Source of the DNA: an uncultured Ruthenibacterium sp.
GTDB taxonomy: Bacteria > Bacillota > Clostridia > Oscillospirales > Ruminococcaceae
Direction of reading: 5' to 3'
Length of the DNA: 64,000 nt
NCBI GenBank assembly: GCA_944386555.1
Contig: CALXBN010000061.1
Location: 79,255 to 143,254, forward strand
Numbering within the stretch: position 1 is the stretch's first letter; each line of letters opens with the position of its first letter. The notes under the pieces were generated by a model that was given only the letters and a program-made list of their open reading frames with translations, was not told where the DNA came from and searched no databases. Made by a program: the position numbers and the translations under genes. Below are positions 51,056-59,398 of this stretch, piece after piece.

Positions 51056-52154
51056 ATTCCAGCAGGGCGCTGCATTTCTGCAGCCATTCGATCACAGGCA
51101 GATGCTGGGGGCATGCGCCTTCACACTGGCCGCAGGCGATGCAGTCGCCTGCGCGGCCCTGGCCCTCCACAGCCCGGCCGTAGGCCTCCTTGGCCCCCTG
51201 GGGGTCGTTTTGGGCCAGCTGCCTGTTGGCGGCGGCGAAAATGCGGGGAATCAGGATGTGCCGGGGACAGCCCTCCACGCAGTAACCGCAGCCGGTGCAG
51301 GGAATGGCCGGCGAGCGGGCCATGATCTGGCGGGCCTGTTCCACCGCCGTGCGGTCGGCGCCTTCCAGCGGGGCAAACCGGGCAAAGGTGGCCAGGTTGT
51401 CTTCCATCTGGGCCAGGGTGGACATGCCCGACAGCACCGTCAGGATGCCCTCCAGCCCGGCGGCAAAGCGCAGCGCCCAGCTGGCATAGCTGGCCCCCGG
51501 GCGCGCGGCGTCAAACACCGCTTTCACATCGGCGGGCGGGTCGGCCAGGGCACCGCCTTTTACCGGCTCCATAATCACCACGGGTTTGCCGTGCGCCCGG
51601 GCAATGCGGTAATTTTCCCCGGCGTTCACTTCGGGGTTGTCCCAGTCGGCATAGTTGATCTGCAGCTGCACAAAGTCCACCTCAGGATGGGCCGTCAGCA
51701 GCTTTTCCAGCAGCGCCGGCGTGCCGTGGAAGGAAAAGCCCACCCGGCGCACCTGCCCTTCGGCTTTGGCCCGGGCGGCAAAATCCCACAGGCCCCAGTC
51801 GTCATAGGCGCGGTAATTGGTGTCCTGCAGCGCATGCAGCAGATAGTAATCAAAATATCCCGCCCCGGTGCGCGCCAGGCTTTGGGCCAGCTGGCTTTTG
51901 GCGTCGTCGGCGTCCTTGGCCACCCGGGCGTTCAGCTTGCTGGCCAGGGTGTACTTCTCCCGCGGATGGCGCTCCACCAGGGCCTGGCGGATGGCGTCCT
52001 CGCTGCCGGTGTACACATAGGCGGTGTCGAAGTATGTGCCGCCCGCAGCCAAAAAGGCGTCCACCATCCGGCACAGCTGGGGGATATCGAAACCATCGCC
52101 CGCCTTGGGCAGGCGCATCAGGCCGAAGCCCAAAGGCGCATGTGTGCTGTTCAT
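51042..52154 (-). CDS. Aldo/keto reductase with C-terminal two-[4Fe-4S] domain
   Basis: 370 residues. N-terminal AKR barrel (GFGLMRLP, catalytic D-x-A-Y-V-Y tetrad region FDTAYVYTGSEDAI, LHALQDTNY) to ~280, then a ferredoxin-like domain with CTGCGYCVEGCPRH and CIACGQCEGACPQH. This class is common in anaerobes and reduces unknown carbonyls, probably with ferredoxin rather than NADPH. Start 52154 is preferred over 52163 for ribosome-site spacing. The stop lies inside repeat copy 3. Confidence 0.88.
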   Translation of the reverse strand: MNSTHAPLGFGLMRLPKAGDGFDIPQLCRMVDAFLAAGGTYFDTAYVYTGSEDAIRQALVERHPREKYTLASKLNARVAKDADDAKSQLAQSLARTGAGYFDYYLLHALQDTNYRAYDDWGLWDFAARAKAEGQVRRVGFSFHGTPALLEKLLTAHPEVDFVQLQINYADWDNPEVNAGENYRIARAHGKPVVIMEPVKGGALADPPADVKAVFDAARPGASYASWALRFAAGLEGILTVLSGMSTLAQMEDNLATFARFAPLEGADRTAVEQARQIMARSPAIPCTGCGYCVEGCPRHILIPRIFAAANRQLAQNDPQGAKEAYGRAVEGQGRAGDCIACGQCEGACPQHLPVIEWLQKCSALLESPLS

Positions 52155-52380
52155 CGTCTTCATCCTTTCTTGTGTCCTGCCCCGCCGAGGTGCGTCGTGC
52201 CGCCTTCCCTGCGGTGCCCCGGGCTGCGGCTTTTACCTTATTATTATAGCACGCAGCGCCGGGCTTCTACAATCCTTGACGCCAATTGCGTGACCGTCCA
52301 GCGCGGACATCCTTTTCCGCTTTGTCACCGCCACAAAATTCGGCATATTTCATAATAAAATGTTCATAGATTAAGCAACA

Positions 52381-52409
52381 TGCACAAAAATCAAAATTTT
52401 GATTGTGCA
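52381..52409. repeat. Inverted repeat upstream of the 31-codon gene
   Basis: Arms TGCACAA(AAA)TCAAAA and TTTTGATTGTGCA, with a 16-bp perfect core AATCAAAATTTTGATT (52389-52404). It ends 20 bp upstream of the -35 element, a position typical of an activator or regulator site. Confidence 0.85.
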
Positions 52410-52429
52410 ATATTCATAATTTTAGGGTC

Positions 52430-52457
52430 TTGAATTTATGCAAAAAGCTGATATAAT
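52430..52457 (+). promoter_or_regulatory. Sigma-A promoter of the 31-codon gene
   Basis: TTGAAT (52430-52435), 16-bp spacer, TATAAT (52452-52457). A hairpin GCCGTCC/GGACGGC at 52497-52516 lies in the untranslated leader. Confidence 0.75.
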
Positions 52458-52557
52458 AATACTTGCAAGGATACAAAGAGGCCTTGCATGGGAAAGAGCC
52501 GTCCGCTAGGGACGGCCGAAGCAGAACGAAAACCAGAAATTAAGGAGGGTTTTACCA

Positions 52558-52653
52558 TGACTGCTATGGAAAAATTTGCGATGTACCTGGAAGAGAACCG
52601 TCTGGCCGAGTCGCTGGCTGACGCCAGCGAGGCGCTGCTGGGCCTGTTCTGAT
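52558..52653 (+). CDS. 31-residue small protein, unknown function
   Basis: ATG at 52558 behind a perfect TAAGGAGGG ribosome site, stop TGA at 52651-52653. The product is MTAMEKFAMYLEENRLAESL followed by ADASEALLGLF. It is acidic, with a heptad-like spread of Leu/Met/Ala/Phe that would form one amphipathic helix. It has its own promoter, palindrome, leader hairpin and terminator (52743-52777), and no other gene shares the transcript. No family is recognised. The strong initiation signals support translation; it could be a regulatory or membrane-associated peptide, or a peptide tag for the transcript. Confidence 0.72.
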
Positions 52654-52742
52654 CGGTACCACATCCCCAAAAGGCGCAAGGTGCGCCGGCACGGAAAAAC
52701 ACCGGTTTTGACGTGCGGCTTTGGCGCCCGCACCGCACAGGA

Positions 52743-52777
52743 AACGCGGCAGCCCGTTTGGGCTGCCGCGTTTTTTT
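52743..52777 (+). terminator. Intrinsic terminator of the 31-codon gene
   Basis: 13-bp stem (52743-52755 with 52760-52772) and T7, ~90 bases after the stop codon. Confidence 0.93.
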
Positions 52778-52862
52778 GCGCCCTCTGGCGCCGGAACCGC
52801 GGGCCGGGGCGGCAAAGCGCCGCCGCAGGCACAAAAATTTGCCTTTGGGGCGGGTGATGCCG

Positions 52863-52891
52863 TTGTCAAACGCAGGCAAAGGGCTTATAAT
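52863..52891 (+). promoter_or_regulatory. Sigma-A promoter of aspS
   Basis: TTGTCA (52863-52868), 17-bp spacer, TATAAT (52886-52891), 59 bp upstream of the aspS start; no T-box fits in this distance. Confidence 0.8.
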
Positions 52892-52950
52892 AGAGGAATC
52901 AACCCGGCGTGCCGGCCCCGGCGCGCCGCCATAGAGAGGAAGGAACGATC

Positions 52951-54738
52951 ATGGATACCATGGGCGATCTGCGCCGCACCCATTATGTGGGCGGCCTGCG
53001 GGAGGCCGACGCCGGCTGCGAGCTGGTGGCAGCGGGCTCCATTGCCAAATGCCGCGACAAAGGCGGCGTGATTTTTGCCGACCTGCGCGATACCACCGGC
53101 ATTCTGCAGCTGGTGTTCGACGACAGCACCGACCCGGTGGTGTTCGCCAAGGCGGGCACCCTGAAAAGCGAGTATGTGGTGATGGCCAAGGGCCTGCTGC
53201 GCCGCAGGGAGGCCCCCACCGACAAGATCCCCACCGGCGGTGTGGAATTGTTCGTCACCGACCTGCGCATTTTGAGCGAGGCCGAGACCACCCCTTTTGA
53301 GATCCGCGATGAGATCAACGTGAACGACCAGCTGCGCCTGAAATACCGCTATCTTGACCTGCGCCGTCCGGCCATGCACCAGCCCATTGTGCTGCGCAGC
53401 CGCATTGCCAAGGTGATCCGGGATTATTACGATGAACAGCATTTTACCGAGATCGAGACGCCCATGCTGATCAAATCCACGCCCGAAGGCGCCCGGGACT
53501 ACCTGGTGCCCAGCCGGGTGCAGCCGGGGCATTTTTACGCGCTGCCCCAGTCCCCCCAGCTGTACAAGCAGATCCTGATGCTGTCCGGCTTCGACCGGTA
53601 CTACCAGATCGTGCGCTGCTTCCGGGACGAGGACCTGCGGGCCGACCGCCAGCCTGAGTTTACCCAGGTGGACATGGAGATGAGCTTCGCCGACGAGGAC
53701 GACATCATGACGGTGAACGAGGGCCTGGTGAAACGGGTGTTCCGGGAGATCCTGGGCGTGGAAGTTCAAACGCCGTTCCTGCGCATGCCTTATGCCGAGG
53801 CCATGAGCCGCTTCGGTTCCGACAAGCCCGACACCCGCTTCGGCCTGGAACTGCAGGATGTAGGTGCCGCCGTGGCCGGCTGCGGCTTTGCCGTGTTTGC
53901 CGGTGCCCTGGCCGCTGGCGGCCGGGTAATGGCCGTCAACGTGAAGGGCGCGGCGGACGCGCTGAGCCGCAAAGAGATCGACAAGCTGACGGAGGTGGCC
54001 AAAACCTACGGCGCCAAGGGCCTGGCCTACACCCGCTGGACGAAGGACGCCAAGAGCTCCAGCTTCGAAAAATTCCTCACCGAGGAGGAGATCGCGGCCC
54101 TGTACGCTGCCGCCGGCGTGCAGCAGGGGGATGTGCTGCTGCTGGCCGCCGACGCCGACGGCGAGCGTGCCTGCACCGCCCTGGGAGCCGTGCGCCTGGC
54201 CCTGGGCGAGAAACTGGGGCTCATCGACAAAACCAAGTTCAACTTCCTGTGGGTGACGGATTTCCCCCTGTTTGAGTACAGCGAGGAGGCCGGCCGCTAC
54301 ATGGCCAAGCACCACCCCTTTACCATGCCCAAGGAAGAGGATCTGGACAAGATCGAATCCGACCCGGGCGCTTGCCGCGCCAAGGCATACGACATGGTGC
54401 TCAACGGCTGCGAGCTGGGCGGCGGATCCATCCGCATCAACGACCCCGCCCTGCAGGACCGGATGTTCCGCGCCCTGGGCTTCACCGAGGAGCGCGCCCG
54501 GGAGAGCTTCGGCTTCCTGATGGACGCCTACAAGTACGGCGCGCCGCCTCACGGCGGCATGGCCTTCGGGTTCGACCGTATGGTGATGCTGATGCTGGGC
54601 CGGGACTCCATCCGGGATGTGATCGCTTTCCCCAAGGTGCAGAACGCGGGCGAGCCCATGAGCGGCTGCCCCGAGACAGTGGAGCAAAAGCAGCTGGATG
54701 AGCTGTACATCCGCCTGGATGTGCCCGCCGGCGAATAA
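52951..54738 (+). CDS. aspS: Aspartyl-tRNA synthetase
   Basis: 595 residues, bacterial-type AspRS: N-terminal OB anticodon domain (~1-110), class II motifs 1-3 (motif 2 FRDEDLRADRQPEFTQVD; motif 3 GMAFGFDRMVMLMLG) and the GAD insertion domain (~290-410). Charges tRNA-Asp. Start at 52951 with GAGAGGAAGGA. Whether it also charges tRNA-Asn cannot be read here. Terminator follows at 54747. Confidence 0.96.
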   Translation: MDTMGDLRRTHYVGGLREADAGCELVAAGSIAKCRDKGGVIFADLRDTTGILQLVFDDSTDPVVFAKAGTLKSEYVVMAKGLLRRREAPTDKIPTGGVELFVTDLRILSEAETTPFEIRDEINVNDQLRLKYRYLDLRRPAMHQPIVLRSRIAKVIRDYYDEQHFTEIETPMLIKSTPEGARDYLVPSRVQPGHFYALPQSPQLYKQILMLSGFDRYYQIVRCFRDEDLRADRQPEFTQVDMEMSFADEDDIMTVNEGLVKRVFREILGVEVQTPFLRMPYAEAMSRFGSDKPDTRFGLELQDVGAAVAGCGFAVFAGALAAGGRVMAVNVKGAADALSRKEIDKLTEVAKTYGAKGLAYTRWTKDAKSSSFEKFLTEEEIAALYAAAGVQQGDVLLLAADADGERACTALGAVRLALGEKLGLIDKTKFNFLWVTDFPLFEYSEEAGRYMAKHHPFTMPKEEDLDKIESDPGACRAKAYDMVLNGCELGGGSIRINDPALQDRMFRALGFTEERARESFGFLMDAYKYGAPPHGGMAFGFDRMVMLMLGRDSIRDVIAFPKVQNAGEPMSGCPETVEQKQLDELYIRLDVPAGE

Positions 54739-54746
54739 AACGGACG

Positions 54747-54781
54747 AAAAGGCCCTGAAAGCGCATCTTTCAGGGCCTTTT
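54747..54781 (+). terminator. Intrinsic terminator of aspS
   Basis: 15-bp stem (54747-54761 with 54767-54781) ending in TTTT. Confidence 0.9.
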
Positions 54782-54842
54782 GACCAAACGGGCCCCCGGC
54801 GGAAAAGAGCGGGCGCCCTTGCGGAAGAGAGGAAGAGGAACG

Positions 54843-55520
54843 ATGAAACAACAGCAGGCCCCGGCAGCCCTGCCGGTGGTGCGCGGGGAACTGGCCCTGG
54901 CGGTGGTGGTGGCCATCAACAGTTTCGGCGTGGTACTGATGCTGCACTCGGGCGCAGGCATTTCGGCCATTTCCAGTGTGCCTTACGCCTTCAGCGCGGT
55001 GTTCCCGGCGGTGAGCCTGGGTACCTGGACATACCTGTTCCAGGCGCTGCTCATCGCCAGCCTGATGCTTCTGCGCAGGAAACTGGTGCCCTCCTATCTG
55101 TTCAGCTTTGCGGTGGGGTTTGTGTTCAGCCGCCTGTTGGATTTTTACGAAAGCTGGGTGTATGACGTGCTGCCTGCGCCCCTGGGGCTGCGGGTGGCGT
55201 ATTTCTTCGCCAGTTACTTCCTGATGTGCCTGGGCATCGCCCTGTCCAACAGGTGCGGCCTGCCCATCATCCCCACCGACCTGTTCCCCCGGGAGCTGTC
55301 GGCCATCACCGGCTGGCCCTATGCCCGGGTGAAGATCACCTTCGACGTGGCGTGCCTGGCCACCACGGCACTGGTGACCCTGGCGGGCCTGGGCCGCCTG
55401 GACGGCCTGGGCATCGGCACCGTGGCCGCCGCGTTCACCATGGGCAAAAGCATCAGCCTCATCGGCGCCTGGCTGGACCGGCGCGTGCGGTTCCAAAGCT
55501 GCCTGCAGAAGGCCGCATAG
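54843..55520 (+). CDS. Integral membrane protein, YczE/DUF6198-like
   Basis: 225 residues with about six membrane helices and a TMH1 region LAVVVAINSFGVVLMLHSGAGISAISSVPY. The pattern G-[IL]-S-x-[IV]-S-S-[VIL]-P-Y and the later GLPIIPTDLFPREL are those of the YczE/DUF6198 membrane family, which has no known substrate. GAGAGGAAGAGG ribosome site. Monocistronic between two terminators. Confidence 0.75.
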   Translation: MKQQQAPAALPVVRGELALAVVVAINSFGVVLMLHSGAGISAISSVPYAFSAVFPAVSLGTWTYLFQALLIASLMLLRRKLVPSYLFSFAVGFVFSRLLDFYESWVYDVLPAPLGLRVAYFFASYFLMCLGIALSNRCGLPIIPTDLFPRELSAITGWPYARVKITFDVACLATTALVTLAGLGRLDGLGIGTVAAAFTMGKSISLIGAWLDRRVRFQSCLQKAA

Positions 55521-55568
55521 GCGCGGAGCGCCGGCAAAGCGGGCCGCCCGGCCCAAAACGGGAAAGCA

Positions 55569-55602
55569 AACGGCGCGGCACTCCGGTGCCGCGCCGTTCC
55601 TT
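55569..55602. terminator. Bidirectional terminator
   Basis: 13-bp stem (55569-55581 with 55586-55598) between the membrane protein and the convergent lysR gene. Confidence 0.85.
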
Positions 55603-56496
55603 TTACATGCCGTGGGGCGCCAGCGCCAGCACCTGGGCCAGAAAGGCCGAGGCCGGACGGCTGAGCACCTGGTATTTTTTCCACACCAGGTAGGCCTGGG
55701 CTTCCTTGCGGGGGCTCAGCGGCCGGAAGCACAGGCTGCTGCCCTTGGTGTTGATCAGCTTGTCCAGCGTCAGGGCGTAGCCCAGCCCTTCGTCCACCAG
55801 GATGGAGGCGTTGTACACCAGGTTGTAGCGCACCACCACGTTCAGCTGATCGATGCTCCGGCCGAACCACTGGGCCAGCATCCAGCTGGCATTTTCCTGC
55901 ATGCTCACCAGCAGAGGCTTGTCCCACAGGTCCTCCGGGGCAATGGTGCGCTGCCGGGCCAGCGGCGCGTCCCGGCGCATCAGCACGCCCCACAGATCCT
56001 TGTGGGGAATGGGCACGGCGTTGTATTTGGCGGTGTCCGGCGTGGCATAGGCCAGGCCAAAATCGATCAGCCCTTTGTCCAGCTGCTCCATCACGAACAC
56101 CCAGTTGCCGCTGGCGATGTGAAAGCGCACCTGGGGGCTTCTGCTGCGGATAGCCTCGGCCGCCCGGGCCAGCAGGCGCACGCCCTCGGTCTCGCCGGCA
56201 CCGATATACACGTCCCCGGCCAGGGTCTGGTCGCTCTGGGTCAGCTCGGCCTCGGTTTTGCGCACCAGGCCCAGAATCTCCTCGGCCCGCTTGCGCAGGA
56301 TCATGCCCTCTTCCGTCAGGGTTACTTTGCGGCTGCCTTTGGCGCCGCGCACCAGCAGCTGCTTGCCCAGCTGCTGCTCCAGTGCTTTCAGCTGGGTGCT
56401 GAGGGTGGGTTGTGATAAATGCAGCGATTGTGCCGCGGCGGAGATGCTTTGCTCACGCGCAACGGCCAGGAAATATTGCAGTGTGCGCAGTTCCAT
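55603..56496 (-). CDS. LysR-family transcriptional regulator
   Basis: 297 residues. Winged helix MELRTLQYFLAVAREQSISAAAQSLHLSQPTLSTQLKALE, effector domain ~90-295. The start at 56496 matches the conserved LysR N-terminus; the frame extends to 56532 without a site. Divergent from the small protein/DUF362 pair, so these are candidate targets. Confidence 0.88.
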   Translation of the reverse strand: MELRTLQYFLAVAREQSISAAAQSLHLSQPTLSTQLKALEQQLGKQLLVRGAKGSRKVTLTEEGMILRKRAEEILGLVRKTEAELTQSDQTLAGDVYIGAGETEGVRLLARAAEAIRSRSPQVRFHIASGNWVFVMEQLDKGLIDFGLAYATPDTAKYNAVPIPHKDLWGVLMRRDAPLARQRTIAPEDLWDKPLLVSMQENASWMLAQWFGRSIDQLNVVVRYNLVYNASILVDEGLGYALTLDKLINTKGSSLCFRPLSPRKEAQAYLVWKKYQVLSRPASAFLAQVLALAPHGM

Positions 56497-56627
56497 CACG
56501 GTGCCTCCTTTTTGCGGGCTGTACTGTGGCACGGCGGGCCCGGCGCAGGGCGCGGCCCGGGGATCCTTTTTATCTTACCAGAAAAAGGCATAGCTTTCAA
56601 CTATCCATTCGCATTATAAATAAGTAT

Positions 56628-56656
56628 TTGCTATTGTTTGCGGCCTGTGGTACAGT
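56628..56656 (+). promoter_or_regulatory. Probable promoter of the small protein-DUF362 operon
   Basis: TTGCTA (56628-56633), 17-bp spacer, TACAGT (56651-56656), 35 bp upstream of the start at 56691. A minus-strand TATAAT (56618-56613) for lysR overlaps this region. Confidence 0.5.
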
Positions 56657-56690
56657 GATAACAGAGATCCGGGCGGGAGGGTATGTCACC

Positions 56691-56909
56691 ATGAAGCCAC
56701 AGGAGGACATTGTGCAGAACCTGCGGGACGCCGGCTGTGATGGCGATACCATCGACCGCTTCCTGGCGCTGGGCAAGGCGGGCAAGCTGGCCGGCCAGCT
56801 GCATTTGCTGGACTGCCACCGCAGCTGCCTGCTGGAAAAGGTGCATCGGGAGGAAAAGCGCATCGACTGCCTGGATTATCTGATCTATCATCTGGAAAAA
56901 GGCGACTGA
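56691..56909 (+). CDS. Small hypothetical protein (72 residues)
   Basis: MKPQEDIVQNLRDAGCDGDT at the start, with four cysteines (16, 42, 46, 60) and a helical, charged sequence ending CLDYLIYHLEKGD. Similar small proteins, with the same order of D-A-G-C-D..., H-R-x2-L-L-x-K-V-H and DCLDYL, are common in clostridia, usually unannotated. It is 62 bases before the DUF362 gene and shares its promoter. GGGAGGGTATGTCACC ribosome site. Function unknown. Confidence 0.72.
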   Translation: MKPQEDIVQNLRDAGCDGDTIDRFLALGKAGKLAGQLHLLDCHRSCLLEKVHREEKRIDCLDYLIYHLEKGD

Positions 56910-56971
56910 CCCCGGGGCCTTGGGCCTGCGGGGGTGTTGCCGCTTGTTTGGGAAACAGGAGGTTTTCTACT

Positions 56972-57967
56972 ATGGCAGACAAGAAAATGCCGGGCACCGG
57001 CGGAGACCATTACATCCCCTACAGCCAGCGCACCGGCGCGGAATCCGTTGTTTACTTCACACGCGACCTCTCCGCCGAAGGGCTGCGGCGTATCTTTGCC
57101 CGGGTGGCTTCGCCTATCACCGGCCGGATGGCCATCAAGCTGCACACCGGCGAGCCCCACGGGCCCAACATCATCCCCCGGCCCTGGGTGCGGGCGCTGA
57201 TGGAGCAGGACCTGCCCGGCGCCCGCGTGGTGGAGACCAATGCCTATTATGAGGGCGGCCGCTACACCACCGAGCAGCACCGCGAGACGCTGAAAACCAA
57301 TGGCTGGGATTTCACCGATGTAGACATCATGGACGAGCACGGCACCGCCATGCTGCCGGTCAAGGGCGGCAAGTGGTTCACCGAGATGAGTGTGGGCAAG
57401 GACCTGCTGAATTACGACAGCCTGCTGGTGCTCACCCATTTCAAGGGCCATGCCATGGGCGGCTTCGGCGGTTCGGGCAAGAACATCGGCATCGGCTGCG
57501 CCGACGGGCGCATCGGCAAGGCCATGATCCACACCGTGCCCGGGCAGGACCAGTGGAGCATCAGCCAGGAGGAATTCATGGAGCGGATGATGGAGTCGGC
57601 CAAGTCGGTGGTGGACCACTTCGCGCCCCATATCGCTTTTGTGAATGTGCTGCGGAACATGTCCGTATCCTGCGACTGCGAGGGCACCGCCGCCGAGCCG
57701 GTGGTGACGCCCAACATTGGCATTTTGGCCTCGGCGGACATCCTGGCTATCGACCAGGCGTCGGTGGATCTGGTGTACGCCCTGAGCGAGGCCGACCGTC
57801 ACGCCCTGGTGGAGCGCATGGAGAGCCGTCACGGCCTGCGCCAGCTGACCTATATGAAGGAGCTGGGCATGGGCAATGACCGGTATCACCTGATCGACAC
57901 CGACAATGGCGACGCCGAGATCACATGCGCCCAGGCTGTGGCCGGCGTGGTGCCCTTCCAGGGCTGA
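56972..57967 (+). CDS. DUF362-family protein
   Basis: 331 residues. The DUF362 core is seen as AIKLHTGEPHGPNIIPRPWVRAL, VVETNAYYEGGRYTTEQHR and LTHFKGHAMGGFGGSGKNIGIGC. The C-terminal part has CDCEG and Asp-rich segments that may bind a metal. Unlike many DUF362 proteins it has no C-terminal ferredoxin domain. Family members lie near redox and cofactor genes but have no assigned reaction. Start at 56972 with ACAGGAGG. Confidence 0.85.
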   Translation: MADKKMPGTGGDHYIPYSQRTGAESVVYFTRDLSAEGLRRIFARVASPITGRMAIKLHTGEPHGPNIIPRPWVRALMEQDLPGARVVETNAYYEGGRYTTEQHRETLKTNGWDFTDVDIMDEHGTAMLPVKGGKWFTEMSVGKDLLNYDSLLVLTHFKGHAMGGFGGSGKNIGIGCADGRIGKAMIHTVPGQDQWSISQEEFMERMMESAKSVVDHFAPHIAFVNVLRNMSVSCDCEGTAAEPVVTPNIGILASADILAIDQASVDLVYALSEADRHALVERMESRHGLRQLTYMKELGMGNDRYHLIDTDNGDAEITCAQAVAGVVPFQG

Positions 57968-58005
57968 GGCAGGGCTCCCTGACGCAGGGCCTGTCAGCAG
58001 AAAAG

Positions 58006-58039
58006 AAAAAAGGGAGCTTTGTGAAAGCTCCCTTTTTTT
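58006..58039. terminator. Intrinsic terminator after DUF362 gene
   Basis: Stem A6GGGAGCTTT/AAAGCTCCCT6 (58006-58020 with 58024-58038) with T7; also acts for the convergent DUF1015 gene. Confidence 0.9.
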
Positions 58040-58068
58040 GCAGGATTTTCCGCAGCCGCCCGGCGCGG

Positions 58069-59358
58069 TCATTCTTCTGTCAGGGCACGGCATTCCAGAT
58101 AGTAGCGTTTTTCCCGGGCCGCGCCCATGCTGAAGCTCTTTTTGGGCAGCACACCGCCCAGGGCCACGTCCGTCAGCAGGGCATCCCGGGCGGGGGCATC
58201 CAGCAGGATGCCTGTGCCCCCGGCGGCGCACAGGGCGGCCAGGTCCTCTGCGCCGTGGATATAATCCACGCTGTGCCCCGGGTGAGCCGGCAGCCATTCC
58301 GCCAGATAGGCTTCCACGGCGCCTACGGCCAGCGGCCAGGGCCCGCCCGTCCAGGCCAGGGGCAGGCGGTCGCCCTCAGGCGCCAGCAGCGTGCAGCCCA
58401 GGGCCCCGGCCTGCCCCGGCACGGCGGGAAAAGCCCCCCGGGCGGCCAGAAACACCCGGAAGCCCCTGAAGAATTCGGCAAAGACAGCGCCCTTGACGAT
58501 GCGGTGGATGCCCTCCATGGCGATGGCCGGACAGGCCAGGCTGACCACTTCGGCCAGGCACCGCCGGGCCGGGTGCGCCGCCGCCAGGGCCGGCGGCAGG
58601 CCGGCCTTCAGCTCTTCCCAGGCTGCCTTGGCCGTGGCCAGGCTGTGGTTGCCGTCGCCCACTGCCAGGGTGAAAGGCGGCCGGCCGGCGGCCGCGGGAT
58701 AACGCTGGTCAAAGGCATCCTGTCCGCCCAGCGCCGCCAGGGTATCCCGCACAAAGGCAATGTCCGCCCCGTCGGTGACGGCCCAGGCCGCCGCCCGGCC
58801 GCCGCCCAGCATCAGGGGCGTATCGTACAGCGGCGTCAGCCGGTGCTTGGCGGCACGGAAGTGGCCAAGCAGCCGGTTGGTGCGGTCGTCCGCCAGCAGC
58901 AGCACATGGGGGCTTTCCAGCACGGCGCCCCGGCGCACTGCCAGCCGCGGCGGGATGCGCGCGGGCACCGTGGCTTCGGAGGGGCGCACAGCACAGGGCG
59001 CCCCGGGGGCATAGCTGTAGGCGTCCAAATCCACGGCGCCCAGCAGCCCCGGGCGCACGCCGCTGGCGGTGGTGCGCTCCACATACACATAGCCCTCCAC
59101 GGCCTGGGTCAGCACATGGGCCCGGTAGTCCGCCATGGCGGCGTGGATCGAACGTATACGCTGCGTATCGTTTTTGCCTAAAAATACTTCGGGTAAAATA
59201 ATGCGCAAAGTGCTGGGGGCGCCGCCCACAAAGGCGTCGGCGGCCTGCCAGTAGTCCGGCTGGCTGGTAAACTGGTCGCAGGCCAGGCAGGCCCACTTCT
59301 CCAGGTCCACGCCGGGGCCGGGCAGCAGGATGCGGGCGGGGGCAAAAACATCGTCCAT
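58069..59358 (-). CDS. DUF1015-family protein
   Basis: 429 residues, full DUF1015 length. Conserved points: FAPARILLPGPGVDLEKWACLACDQFTSQPDYW at the start, AVGDGNHSLATAK (the family's D-G-(N/H)-H motif) and the PKKSFSMGAAREKRYYLE C-terminus. The family lacks a proven general function; it often lies near hydroxyacid dehydrogenase or serine genes. Here it follows hisS by 40 bases. Confidence 0.82.
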   Translation of the reverse strand: MDDVFAPARILLPGPGVDLEKWACLACDQFTSQPDYWQAADAFVGGAPSTLRIILPEVFLGKNDTQRIRSIHAAMADYRAHVLTQAVEGYVYVERTTASGVRPGLLGAVDLDAYSYAPGAPCAVRPSEATVPARIPPRLAVRRGAVLESPHVLLLADDRTNRLLGHFRAAKHRLTPLYDTPLMLGGGRAAAWAVTDGADIAFVRDTLAALGGQDAFDQRYPAAAGRPPFTLAVGDGNHSLATAKAAWEELKAGLPPALAAAHPARRCLAEVVSLACPAIAMEGIHRIVKGAVFAEFFRGFRVFLAARGAFPAVPGQAGALGCTLLAPEGDRLPLAWTGGPWPLAVGAVEAYLAEWLPAHPGHSVDYIHGAEDLAALCAAGGTGILLDAPARDALLTDVALGGVLPKKSFSMGAAREKRYYLECRALTEE

Positions 59359-59398
59359 GGCAAAGCCTCCTGTTTCAAAAGTGCGCGCGGCCGGGCCG

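Larger units (their letters stand above)
52155..52557. other. Long AT-rich control region between the reductase and the 31-codon gene
   Basis: 403 bases. They contain the reductase promoter on the minus strand (TTGTAG 52272-52267, 18-bp spacer, TATAAT 52248-52243), then from 52320 an unusually A/T-rich stretch with an inverted repeat (52381-52409), the small-gene promoter (52430-52457) and its ~95-base untranslated leader with a hairpin (52497-52516). No other gene is seen. Confidence 0.65.
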
